This document shows, piece by piece, positions 36,001 through 49,600 of a stretch of DNA of 64,000 nt. The position numbers and the translations under genes are program-made. Source of the stretch: Typha latifolia (lineage: Eukaryota > Streptophyta > Magnoliopsida > Poales > Typhaceae); assembly GCA_019914945.1 (NCBI GenBank), contig CM034106.1, forward strand, positions 5,828,001-5,892,000, given 5' to 3'. A model generated the notes under the pieces. It did not search any database, was not told the DNA's origin, and saw nothing but the letters and a program-made list of their open reading frames with translations. How positions within the stretch are numbered: position 1 is the first letter of the stretch; each line of letters begins with the position of its first letter.

Positions 36001-39000
36001 CACTCATCGCTAGCAAGATCCACGGGGTCTCAAATAAGGGGGTTCGGGATCTGAAAATATTTAAGTACTAAAAAGTTAGTCGTTCATTTAATTAAAATCC
36101 GTTCATGTAAAATATGATGATTTATTAGATTTTAGAATTTCTACTTATCTTTATAACTAGCTAGATTTTTAATTATAAATAAAAATATAAGTATAGATAA
36201 GAACCTAATTATAATTAAATTATATCTTGATTAATTAGGGACTATGTAGTCATTACTTTATAAAAGAATAAATACATACTTGAGCCTATTATTTTATTTG
36301 TTATAAAATAATAATGTATAATAAATTATTAGAATTATTTAAAATGTATCTCATAAGAATATTAGTATATAAATTTGATAATTATAATTTACAAATATAT
36401 ATATATTAATCTAATAGAGATATAAATAAATAAATAAATATGAGTATTACCTATATTTATACCTAATTAATCATTGATTATACAAATTATAATTAATACT
36501 AATCAGATTGAAGAATATATATTATTATTAAAATAATTAATGTCTTAATAATCTATTTGCATTAATTAAGAAGGAAAAACCTAAATAAATAACACCAATA
36601 AAATAAATAAATAAATAATTAATTAATTAAAACACTGCCATCAGTGCTAGGCTCAGCCCAGCACTGTGCAGAAAAAGGAGCAAAAGTCAAGGAAGGAGAA
36701 GAAAAAGAAAAAAAAAAGAAAAAGAAAAAGGAGGAGAAGAAGAAGGGAGGAAGGGAGGAAGGGAGGAAGGGAGGGAGGTGCGGACCCGGGCCGGCGGGAA
36801 GGGCACCGGCAGCTGGTGGCCAAATAGCTGCCGGCCTCTCAGCGGCGGCTCGGCTCCGACGAGCCCGAGCCCAAAGCAAGAAAAAGAGAGACAGAGATAG
36901 TGATAGAGAGAAAAAAAAGAGGAAGAAGGAGGCTCACTTGTGGCAGCACGACGACAACGGCGGCAGGTCGGCAGTGGTGGGAGAGAGAGAGAGGGAGAGA
37001 GAGAAAGAGAAAGAGAGAGTCTAAGGGAAGGAGAGAGAGAGACTGAACGAGAGAGAGAGAGAGAGAGTGAGAGAGAGAGAGGAGAATAAAAAGATAGAGA
37101 GAGAGGCAGTGGAGGGTTGGCGGTGGTTGCGGCGGCGCTGGGGCCTGCCGCGGCCAGCTGGGGGGTGCGTGGCACCCCGAAGCCACACACCAGTGCATGG
37201 GCACGAGGCTGGCCATAGTCACGTCGTACCCATAACACAGTTTTTTTATATTTTTTATTTTTTTTAAGGATAGGTTGTTACACGCAGCCACCAGCCACAG
37301 GTTTGCTATAGCATAAACTGCCGTCATTGCCGATCTTCCAGTCGATGGCGGCGTGAATGGTGGCCTGGGCTCGGGTGCAGATGGTCTAAGGAAGGTGTCG
37401 GACGTGGAGTTTGACACTGGGAGGGGGGGGGGGGGGGGGGTTGGATTGTCGCCGGTGGAAAGCTCGGGTTTTCTGCCCTAGCTTCGGGGAAGAAGACCTT
37501 GGCTTTTGCGATGGCGACTGTTACGATGCGGCAGTGGCGGAGGGACCTCCACCGTGATCGGAGGAAGGGTCAAGGCCATTGTTTTGGCCGGCTCATCCCT
37601 CCCTCACGGCTTGGGTTTCCCTGCCGTGGGTGGTCGGATTCCATTGTGGCTAGCAGTGTTGGCAGTGCAAGGTGACTGTGCTGGGCTAGGAGAATGGTCG
37701 TTAAGGCTTGGATTGCCTTCTGGACCCTCTCGGAGCTTTCCGTGGCTCTCTTCGATGATTCTTGCAACAAGTCCATGGACTCTACTTGTGCCTTCGGCTA
37801 CGTCAGTGGCTCATCACCGACGGTTGTTGGAGATGGCGGTGGTGTCGATGAAATACCCATAGGAACAGAGATGAGTTCCCGGTCCTCTATGATTGCTCTT
37901 TCCTCGTTCGTCTTGGATTGCGTGTTAACCATCGTCTGAGGAACGTTAGCTCTGATACCAATGCTACGAACCAAATATGGATTGATTTGGACGTAAGAAA
38001 ATAATGAAAATTTATGTGGTGGTAGCCTCGTGAGTTAGGGTTCTAATGGCTCTAGTTTCACCTAAATCAGAGGTCGGGATGAAAAGTTAAAAATAAAATA
38101 GTGGAGATAAGTCAGAACGGGGCAGAATAGTAAATATCCGACGTTACAGTGACCGTCGGGGGGTGGCGGACGGCCAAGGTTGGTGGTGGATGGCCGTAGG
38201 GTAGGGTGGCAGTTGGAGGAGGTTGGTGGCTAGGGTTTGGAAGCTTTGGAGGTTCTACAGATATGATCTACTCCTAAAAAGGTAAAGATGATCTAACGGC
38301 TACTATAAAACAGTAAATATGGTATTAAGAAAATAACTAAACTCAATTAAGTCTCAATACTTGGATGCTTAATAATGAAACCCTGCCCCTCTATATATAG
38401 AGGTGTGGTACAATGAGTTCTACTCAAACTAGTCCTAAAGGCTTATACGACTTGAACTAGTACTTGCATTAGACTAACTCTAAAGATTTATATGATTTGA
38501 ACTAGGACTTGCTTTAGAGACTTATATGACTTAATTAGATTTGCCTTAAGGTTTACATAAGCATAAATTAATTAAAAGATAAATAGACTCGACTCGACTT
38601 AATCTACGTGGTCGGATTGTAACAAATTTCTGTGTATGTTGCAGAAATGCAATGCAAAGTCACAAATTAGTGCATCAGAGAAAATTAATCTTAGTGCAGA
38701 TTAGTGCAAAAGTTATAGATTTGCCTACTCCATCTATTGTAGTAGTACGTTGCAACCTTACAACTAGCAAATGTTATATGCAGAGAGAAAATTAACTTTA
38801 GTTATTCATTCTCAAAATATTTTTGTTAAAATATTCACTCATAATATTCTATTGTATTGTCACGTATTAGACTATTATCTTTATCATTTGTGATTGTTAT
38901 GATATCTTTGTGGTATTGTGCACTCTTTGATTTTCTCTCATGAATAGATTATGCATGCTTGTGTATTTACATTTTATGTTAGCGAAAGTTTTTTTAAAGT

Positions 39001-42000
39001 GTATCAATAATATATATGTATATATTTGTATACACACACATATTATGTTTTTTATTTATTTTTTCATATCCTAAACATTTCATGTCCAAGATTTGTCACA
39101 TTCCCGTGTCCGTATCATATCGTATTCATATCCCAAGTCTATGTCTATGCTTCTTCTCTATAGTCCTAAGAGGACCCAAAGGATGCATATTCTGCGAAGT
39201 ATTGTTTATTTCTCTTGAATCTTGATCTTTTCACCATTCCTTCCTAAGATCTTTTGTTTTTCTTTTGGCAAAGTATGATAGCTGAGGATGAAAAGGATCC
39301 TTTATTCATAGAAAAAGTTCCTAAGAGGGAGGGAAAGACTGAAACAAAGATCAGGGCAGTTAGTAAGCAAAGATATGATAACATCTGATTTGATACAAAG
39401 TTACAAACAGATGTGCTATATAGGGGTAAATGGAGAAGAAGGATTCGTGCAGCCCACCCTCGGACTAAAGGCTTGGTTATTACTATTGTTGTTGCTGTTG
39501 TTGTCGTAGGATGAAAAAGAGTTTGCCAGTTATTACCAAACTCAGCTCGTTTGAACTTATTTTCCATAGGATTGCCATCTAGTCATAGAGTAGATCAGTA
39601 TCCAGGTCCTTTCTTTCAAACTTAAAAGTCAATTATTATCAGATTTAAGTAGTAGTTTCAAGTATCAAAAGGCAAATTGATATATGAATAGACTTTTTGA
39701 TGTAAGTTCCCTTTCTAGTTAATTTCATTATCATCTTTTCTCATTAATCTTTTGGTAAATTTGCAATTTATCCCTATGAACTGTGCATAGGAATGGGCTT
39801 CGGAACATAGTTCTGCACCATTTCGAGCTCCTGAGTTGTGGGATTGTCCAAGCCAAGCGGACATTGATGAGAGAACTGATATATGGTCCCTTGGATGCAC
39901 CTTATATGCAATAATGTGAGATTTTCTCATCCCAATCTATTGTTTGTTTTTATTTCTTTTTCTTTCTGTACAGATTCTATTTTTAAGTTGTGTACTAATA
40001 TGCTTTCTTGGATACAATCAATGCATATCCTCTTCTCACAGCCCTTATGTATTGTTAGATTTTCTTAGTATGGTTTTGATCATGTTATCACACCCTGGAC
40101 ATTACGTTAAGATGTTTTATTTCTTATCCTTTTAGTTAAGAAAGATGACTTCTTATAAGATATAGATTCTGAAAATCTATTACATCTCATTTTCAATCTG
40201 CTAAAATACCATTCTGCAGGAATCAATATAAAACAGCAATCCATATTATTTAGCACTCGAGAGTCTTAACTACTATATTATTGATGATTCATAATTCTAT
40301 GTCAAATAATGCTCCTATGTTGGTGTGTTGATATTAATTTATTGGAAAAACAAGGATCAACATGACATAGATTAATAGTTATGATAAAGGGCTGTTGGAG
40401 CAATGCCTTATGTTTTATTCAATCTACTTGTGATAATCTGTGATAGTACATAGCAAATAATATCTTTACTTTTCTCATCACTTAAAACTAGAAGTATATA
40501 AAAGGTGACTAAAATATAGTATGATAATTAATTAAGAAGTTTCATATAAGAGAATATGAATTATCAATAAATTAAAAGGAATTTTTTTTTATTAATTAGC
40601 TGCTTCAATTACAAAAAGCTTCATTCAGGTAATAGTTCAAAAACTGAGGCAAATTGGCACGGCACTTGCCGATCAGCATAGTCATCCATGATTAGTTGTA
40701 ATGCCTCCGCCGGCATGAGCACGTGCTCGCCCACACGGCGCACGCGATAGGACGTGCAGGGCCGCCACGCACAGATACACCCCTATGCTCACATACTTAA
40801 TTAGAAAATAAATCATGACATCATCAAAATAAACCTGTAATATATCCATATCTAAATCTACAACAACCATACTAGACAGCTACATAATCTGGCAGGGCCC
40901 ACACATGCCATGACAAACCATCAAGATACAACTTAAATTTATTAACATATGAGTAAATTACAATTTGGTCTGTATTATACAATTCATCGTCTATACAAAT
41001 GATTACAAATATCAAAAAATGGTACAACTCAATATTTAGATAAACTATCTTCTATAACATCTCATGTCTATAGCTCATCTCATCTTTGTTCTAACATATC
41101 TTCTCAGGATATCTCTAATTGTTATCACGTATCATAGTATCTTGGTGGGGGGTTAGAAAAGAAATAAAGAGAGTTATGAGCTAAAAGCTTAGTGAATAGA
41201 CTTTACCTCGAATCAGTTATGCCAAACAAAAAGTAAATTATATACTAGATAATATGAATCACATAGGAGCATCATATCATGAATGAGTATATGAATATAT
41301 CTTCAATAATATAGAAATGAAATATAGATATCATGTCATAACTGATTAAAGTATCTAATTCTCGACAATGTATAAATAATCTCCATATCATACTATCATC
41401 ATAACGCTCTCTCAAATATGATACATATAATACATGCCGACAATGACTATGCTATGATATCAAATGCAACCACATATGAAGTATATTGACTACTCGATAA
41501 TCAGGTATATCAGATGATAATGAAATCATATATAGTTTTCAACATTTTAGTTATCAATGTCATCTCCGAATGTCATCATCCGACTAGACCACTGTGCATA
41601 GTTATTATTCGGTACCCAGTCTCAACATCATTCCTAAAGGCTCAGAGCGTACTCTGCTATCCGCAAAAGGATATCTCAATCATAATCATACCCTTCCATC
41701 CGCTAAGGGTATCAATATCCATCTAGACCAGGCACCCTTTTAGCTAATAGAAACTACGTGAGGATAACTCGCCACATATGCCCTAGCGAACGGTATGTGT
41801 CCGAATGTCTACTGCGCACATAGACTAACGACCTCAGACGTAAGGCTATAGGATCGCGACTACGTCGAGCGATTAATCATCCACCAAGTGCGTTCTAACC
41901 CTGGTGCCCACTCGGATATCCTCATGCTTTCTATAACTATTCTATCAATCATATTTCATGCTTTTCTTTTAAATAACAGATCATATGTATTTTATCCAGT

Positions 42001-45000
42001 ATTACAATAGATCATGCAACTCAGAAATTTAGATGGTAAAGAGGCCAAAAAAAAATGATGCAATATAGTCTCTAACTATGTATCTAACACATGTATCCCC
42101 ATACTAGTCTATCATATGCATATTCATATTAGAATCATCTCGATATAAACTCATAATAGTATCGTCATCTCTAATCATCTCTATATATCACCAGTATACT
42201 CATATCGTAGATCAGTCTAATCAAATGCATTATAAAATATGCTTAACTGAAATCATCTCTAGATAAGGTCATATAATCATCCTGGAGGATAAAACATGCA
42301 TATACATAATTATATAATAAATCTTAATTTGAGAAAGGCATCTAGAGAATAAGACTACTCATATCAGATCAGAAGACCCAACACACGTATACCTCACATC
42401 CATCAATCAATCGTCACTCATCGCTAATAAGGTCCACGGAGTCTCACATAAGTGGTTCGGGATATGAAATTTTTAGGTAACATGAAATTAACCATTTATA
42501 TAATTAAAATCCATTCATATAAAATATGATGATTTATTAGGTTTTAGAATTTCTACTTATCTTTATAACTAGTTATATTTATAATTATAAATAAAAATAT
42601 AAATATAGATAAAAAATCTAATTATAATTAAGTTGTGGTTCTCACTCTATCTTGATTAATTAGGGACTATGTAGTTTTTACTTTATAAAATAAATAAATA
42701 AATAAGCATAGTATTTCATTTGTTACAAAATAATAATATATAACAAATTATTAGAATTACTTAAAATGCATATCATAACAATATTAGTATATAAATCTAA
42801 TAAATAAATATAAGTATAACCTATATTTATGTGTAATAACTTATAACATAATTAACATTAATTATACTAATTATAGTCAATAATAATCATATTGATGAAT
42901 ATGTATTATTATTAAAATAATTAATGTCTAAATAACTTATTTACATTAAGTAAGAAAGAAATACCTAAAGAAATAATAAACAGATTATTGCCAATAGTGC
43001 TGGGCTCCGCCCGGCACTGTTGTAGCTAAGGTGCAGAAGGATTGAGAAAAGAAGAAGAAGAATAGGAGAAGAAGGAGAAAAGAAGGAAAGGAAGAAGAGA
43101 AGAGAAATAGGAGAAGAGAAAGGAAAGGAAGGGAAGGGAGGGGATCGGGCCGGCAGGGATGGGCTCACTGCTTGTCGGCCAGCCAGTGGCTCGGTTTTGG
43201 TGAACCTAAGAGCGAAAGAGGGAGTGAGTGAGAAGGGGAGAGGGGGGGTAGGGAGAGAGAGTCTCACCTTGGTGGCGGCGGTCGGCGGCAAGCACGAGGG
43301 AAATAGAGAGAAAGAGAGTTTGAGAGAGAGAGAGAGGCGAGTAAGAGATAAACCAAAAAAGACCGAAATTTAAATCACACTAGTATTGTAAGAAAAAATC
43401 AACATATCTAGTTCGACTATCTTCTAATCAAATTGATAATTTTCTAATCTCACTTTTTTAGATCCATAACTCATAATCCATATAGTTCCAATCCAATCAT
43501 GATCAACTCAATAATCATTGCTAAAGCAATATCTTCCTAGTACATTCTGCCAAATAATCCAACAATCTTTTTAATAACTTGACAATATAGCACTCCGTTC
43601 ATAATACCAATCCATATGCAATGGCTATTAACATATACTCAATGATATCAACATAGCATTAGGTAACGAATACAATTCTAAGTACTTACTAATCTATCAT
43701 ACTCGATCTTTAAGAATACATACATACAATTTAGATAAATTCACAAAAGTATTGTCCATGAACTAATAAGCTACTAAGATTAATCTCCCGAGTTACTCAT
43801 GCTATTATGATCTGATATGCCAATAAAACAACTGAAACTAATTTATTCATATGGATAACAGAATAGTAATTATCAACCTTAGTAACATATCTTCTCTTTT
43901 ATTTTAAATCAATTTATATCCTCAATTTTGTAATTTATTAAAAATAAAAAATTCACAAATTATAATAGAATTATCAATCCTATAATCATCATTTCCGAAT
44001 CAGATATCTTTATCTTCAAACTCAAATGCAAACTTGTAAGTTATTATAATTATTAAGCTCAATCTCATCATTCAAAAAGCTCGTTTAATAACTTCTGGTA
44101 ATAATTTAACATGTAAGCCAACGATTATATAAATGCTAACGGATCACTTTCTGTACATCATTATCTATTTATCGCCTAGCAATATAATAAACATCCATCA
44201 ATACACTTTATATGAAAGATTATAGTCGTTTGTATTCCCTTTATTATCGTCTTATGAAGCAATTTATCTAACTTTCAAAAAAATCTATCAATCATAATAA
44301 ATGAACATATCTATAGGCTCTATGAATGACTCTATGAAATTATCTCTCCAATTAGTACTCTCAAAATAATTAACATGACAAACACATGATATCTCAATTT
44401 AATAGCTATGATTAAAAACCAATATATCTCATTTATAATTAAATCACTTAAACCTCATACTTCCTCAGGAGTCCCAACTTAATATTCTACCATATTCTCT
44501 ATACAAAATCCACCACATATGCTGAACAATTTAATCTTATAGCATCATCATCAAAATTCTTCTATAACATCATTAATATCATCTAATAATTATACTAAAA
44601 ATAAGTCTGTATAATTGTAACTGAAATTCATCACCCAAAACACACCATCATTATGCTATAATATTTTTATCCTCTAAATCAATGTCCAAAACTAAATTAA
44701 TAATCAAAATATATTTTCACTTGTCATACAAGATATGTCATGAGGCTATCAACTTAGCAAATATAGTCACCCTATATAAATCATTTTATTATTATTCTTT
44801 TCTATCTAATCAAATTCACATAATTAGCAACTTTTAAACTAAACTTACTATCATGTCATCTAGAAATATATACATTAAGTCTCAACTATTGAAATCATTC
44901 ATAATCCAATAACTGTATCCATGTCATATTTTCTATGCTCATTACCCTATTTGGTAATCGTCAACTTAAAGATTTAAAAGAAACGTTAATTCTCTAACAA

Positions 45001-46628
45001 TATTATTGGACAAACATATCCCTATTAAATCATCCATCTTATCAGTACAATTAAAATTTTATACCTACTAAGATAAGTACATAATTTATTATATCAGTCA
45101 TCCCAAAAATTCTTTTCTATATAGAATCTACAATCATCTATATCACATCATCTAACATATATCACATCACCTAATATCTTTTTCACTATACAAAATCATC
45201 GCATGTCTTATTTATCCATCCACAATTAATAATTATAATTCACATAAAGAATCAAAATAGTCTCTCTCCATTTGTGTCCTTTAAATCATTTCCTAATCTC
45301 AAGCATATTCATGAAAAGATCAAAAATCCAAAATGTGCTATATTTATTCAGAATAACCTCAAATCTACTAGTAATAATCCTTCTGCACAAATTACATATC
45401 TATATATGTTTACAAATTTCTACACTTTATCACATCATATGAACATGTCTACATCTCCAATATTATACTCCACCGACTATAAGACCTCGATATCAATAAC
45501 ATCAATACATGATTTAGTAATATTTCTTCCTATTCATTAGTCGTTCTGATAAATTCTCAATATACCAATATCTCATATTATTTCTAACAATGTCGTCAGG
45601 TATCAAAACTTAATAATCTTAACATCACAATCTAGACCTCTATCTTAATCAATTAATATTAAACTCATCGAGATCGACTACTAGCGCAACCCTAAACAAA
45701 ATCGACAACTAGTATTCTTAATGGTTTGCTAGATCATTCTTAAATCTAGGCTCTAATACCACCTGAATTGTAATGCCCCCACCCGGCATGGGCATGTGCT
45801 CGCCCATGCGCCCACATGGCACACGCGGCACACGCGACACACACAATAGGATGGGCGAGGCCGGCGTATAGATACACCCATGTGCTCACATACTTAATTA
45901 TAAAATAAATTATGACATTATCAAGATAAATCTGTAACATATCCATATCTAAATCCACAACAACCATACTAGATAGCTGCATAATCTGGCAAGGCCCACG
46001 GGCATGGCGCCCTTAGTCCGCCCGCCGCTGCATGGCACAAGGCCGCCCATGTCATGCCATGCACTAAATAACTTTTTTTTTAGATAGGTTGTTACATTTA
46101 AATTGCTATTTTGCATGAAGTGTAGCAATGCACTAAGTCATATATTTTGCACACAGAAATATAATAACTAAATTGCACACAAAAATATAATATTTAAATT
46201 TGCATATAGATAAATATGTGATTTGAAAAAAAAGAAACACGAAGTATAAGACGATTAAATATGTGAGTAAACACACTCACCTAAATCTAGGTGAAATGAT
46301 TGAAAATTATAGTCCACGTGCTAAAATCACCACTTTTAATAATAAATAAATAACAAAAATAAATTTAATTTAACCCATATCATAATTTTTGAATTTTAAA
46401 GCTAATAAAAGGGCTAAATGGGCTAATAAGCCCAAAAAGGTTGCACTGAGCTGCACTTGGCCCGAGCTCACCTAGAAATCCACTTAAACAGATTGGGCTA
46501 AAGGCCCAATCCCTTAACACTATTTGGGTCGGGTCTGCTGGATTCGAAATCCAAACCCGAACCCAAATTTAAGTTGGTTGGCTTGGGCTAAGCCCGAGCC
46601 CAACTTCATCTCCTTAATTAAGGAGACC

Positions 46629-46676
<48 letters not shown>

Positions 46677-49600
46677 ACCGACGATCACCACCACCTAAGG
46701 TCCCTTTTTGACACTACCATGACCTTGCGATCTCATAGAGTGGAGGAAGGTTGTCGAGGGTATTCACTGCCAATGACCATTCTTTCTCCATGGCCAGCGG
46801 CGATCAGAGTCACGAGGACTCTAAAGAGAGTATTCATGGCATGAGGCCGACGATACGAAATTTCCAGTGAAGTAGTGATAGTGACCCGAAGTCGTCGGTC
46901 GACGAGATTTACCGACGAAGCCGCAACCCCACAAAATTAGGTATTTCTATTTTAACCAATTAAACATAAATTAAATTTGAGGGGTGGGAGAAGGCTGACG
47001 GATGAGTCTCGAAGTGGTCTTCGATTGTTCTGGCGATGCTCTGGCAGTTCGATCTCACTATGCAAGCTCCGACAAGTTTAGAAAGAGAGAAAATGAGAAA
47101 GAATGGCAAAAGGGGAAAAGAACAGGGCTAGGATTTTGATTTATAGGGTAGGTTTCAAATTTTTATTTAGGATCTGACTTGGATTCAAAGTGGACAAATA
47201 TCCCGTGGCTACTCTCTCATCACGCATCGGAGAAGAAGAGGGAAGAGGAGGTGCACGTGCACCATTTTTTCAGTTCTTACACTCTCAATCCTATCCAACT
47301 CGGCCTCCTTCATTTGAATTCCTCTCTTCTCATCCTAACTCTCCTCTCGCGACCCAATCATCAAACCTCAAGTCCTCTCCATTGTTGTCTTCATCTCCTA
47401 TATCTCCTACAGCTTCATGCTATGCACCACACCCTTAGAGAAAAACCTTGCTAACAGCAACCCTCCTATGACTGTAATACTTGGGGCCTATCCCTTTACT
47501 TTCCACCCCTTTACTTCCACATGTCAAACCCCCCTCCTGAATCGTCGTCTTCTCCTTCATCATCTTGACGAGCTCCCATGGGCGCTCGAGCTCGGAGACG
47601 GCAGCCTTGAGCTCTGGTCGTTTATGCATCTCGTAGATTTGACGCTCACGGAGTAGGCGGGTCTTAATAAAACTCTAAAGGAAAGGGTCAAGTATGGTAT
47701 TTCTAATAGTTTAAGGGATCATTGTGTATCAAAAAAAAGTTTAAGGGGTTATTATAGAAAAAAGTGATAGTTCAGGCAGTGAAAAGAGAATTATTCCTTA
47801 AATTTAAAAGCAATAAGTAAATAACTAACTAGACTCAACCTAACTGATTTGACTCGTGGTCGGAACGTATCACATGTCATTTCTCTTTTTCTCATTTTCT
47901 TCATCTTATCTCCTTTTTCCTTTTCCTTTCTCCCTCCCCCACCCATCCCTCTATCTTACCCTCCTTTGTAGGCAGAATGCTTGTTACTTCCGAACTTAAA
48001 TCCTTGCAGTCAAGTTAAAATTCCAAGTATTGATCATGCTATAAGATTTGAAAACTCTAGAAGATCATAATGTCATGCCTTAGAGGTCTCATACTCTTTT
48101 ATCATGTTAAGAGAATGATGGACAATAATAAAGCCTGATATGATGTTCTAGTATGAAGTAGCTCAGTAGTATAGTCATATTATTAAATGGATAGTTACAC
48201 TATCGCCCTCCCAGAAATATGACAGTGTATCATCCATGAAAGATACAGCTTACAATTTTCACTGATGAACTATGTGAAGCTACAGAACCTGCAACCTCTT
48301 AATTTGCTGTGAAGAATTTGGACAAAACCTTCTAGGAGGAAACTGCCAATCTGCATCATCATCTTATACCATTGTTGTAGGTTGCTTGGTTTCAGACAAT
48401 TTGAGGTGGTGGTGGTGGTGGGGTGGGGATATGCTTTCTTATTCATGGGTCGTTGTTGATTTATAAGAATCTTGTGATAATGTTCTTGGTGGACTAATAC
48501 CTGGATATGATTGACTCATTTGACATAGTTACAATATGATGTAGGATCAGCTGATAGAGATCAAATAGTTTCCTATGCTTGTTATGGTTAATTACATCTA
48601 GGATCAGTAAGAACTTGCTTTCTGCGGTGATGGATGAACAATCTAAACCTATCAAAATGAGATATGTGTATGTTATTTGGTAATGGCATGTAAAGAATCT
48701 ATGTCAGCATTAAACTCTATAATATGGAGAATTTGATGTTTTAGATTATTTGGTTCAATTTGAGTATATTGGATGAAACTTTAAGAAAGTTAAGCATCAA
48801 AACAAGGAAGCTGCTGTTAAATATCATAAATACGACGACTGCTTTCACTCTATTGAAGAAGAAACTTAGCAAAAAACATTGAATTATGGAAAAGTGACTC
48901 ACCGTTTTGTGGGACTCTCATATACTCCTAAAATTTGAAGGAAAATCTTACAATGTGACTGATATAGAAGTATTTCGGATATTTGGTTGTGCCTGTAGAT
49001 CTCTTTGGTTGAAGTCTTAGTTAGAGTAGAGAAGATATGACAAGATCTGGTTGAAGTCTTACCGAAATCAATATGTTTCAGAAAATTTTTTCTAACCCAT
49101 AAAAGAGATTGTCGAATTTATAGCTACGATATATAACAACTTTGCTTTTCTAAATGCCTTCTCTACCGGAAAAAAACCAACATACTGTTTGCTAGTAACA
49201 CCCATCTTGTACACGTATGCTGATACCTTCAATACTAAATGCTTGCAAGGTATTAGCTGAAAGCTTATATATATTATATACAATTCGCACTGATATCTCA
49301 TTTGTCATGTGCATTAGCTGTAGTCCTGCTGAGTCCTCTCTTAATCTAGATTACATTACATTGATCATGCAAAATATTAATCTGCTACATGACGTAACCA
49401 AACTTTCTTAGTTTCATGAAACAAATCTATAACATGGGAAATTGAGAAGAACTATCGAGTTTCTTTTATTCCAATTCACTTTTCTCTGGACCTCACAGGT
49501 ATGGTGAATCTCCTTTTGAGTATGTTCTTGGCGAATCTGGAGGAAGTTTACAGTTGGCCATTATGAACGGACAAATTAAATGGCCATTTGGACCAGACCC

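Larger units (their letters stand above)
33390..37936 (-). pseudogene. Ty3/gypsy gag remnant of the gag-only element
   Basis: Minus strand, interrupted by LTR D at 34272..37282. The start is ATG near 37932 (MVNTQSKTNEER, just after the primer-binding site). Next come a Gln/Ala-rich helical part (SERVQKAIQALTT) and, beyond LTR D, a capsid part, LLEDFADTICAQFSPT, then TQSTTVRAYQEEFEQICNRV and AEVKALRPTTSDEAFSLAILME (33990..33705). A zinc knuckle HFHCDDRFTPSHKC follows (about 33565..33520; first Cys replaced by His). Shortly after it comes HLEDKV (33389..33372, shifted frame), which in gypsy elements ends pol, so pol appears deleted. Several stops and frameshifts. Confidence 0.75.
32667..38624 (-). 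mobile_element. Gag-only LTR retrotransposon (TR-GAG-like), in intron 4, split by solo LTR D
   Basis: Minus orientation with the target duplication AATTT (32662..32666 and 38625..38629). The 5' LTR is 37962..38624 and the 3' LTR about 32667..33355; both are near 670 bp and clearly homologous, for example GAGTTAGGGTTCTAATGGCT in each. A primer-binding site TGGTATCAGAGC (37949..37960, minus strand) abuts the 5' LTR. Subtracting the inserted solo LTR D leaves about 1.6 kb of internal sequence with gag parts only. No protease, RT or integrase is seen. Such an element depends on proteins supplied in trans. Confidence 0.8.
40697..46096 (-). mobile_element. Long-LTR retrotransposon, copy C of the 3-kb-LTR family, in intron 5
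   Basis: Minus orientation. The 3' LTR is 40697..about 43345 (plus strand starts TGTAATGCC). The internal region is 43346..45768. The 5' LTR, 45769..46096, is collapsed to 328 bp, keeping the GC-rich terminus and the TGTAACAACC start but losing the middle. The primer-binding site TGGTATTAGAGCC is at 45753..45765 (minus strand). The internal region is homologous to copy A and equally non-coding. I find no matching target duplication (TTAGT against TTTAA), so one end may have been rearranged. Confidence 0.8.

Noticed and set aside
37422..37441. G run as a deliberate quadruplex regulator
   Set aside because: A pure homopolymer in a dead gag remnant is more simply a slippage tract, and its length may be an assembly error.
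39244..39567. A 107-codon minus-strand frame in intron 4
   Set aside because: No domain, antisense to an active gene intron, composition like surrounding DNA.
45274..45540. An 88-codon frame inside copy C
   Set aside because: It is antisense to the element and not open in the homologous part of copy A.
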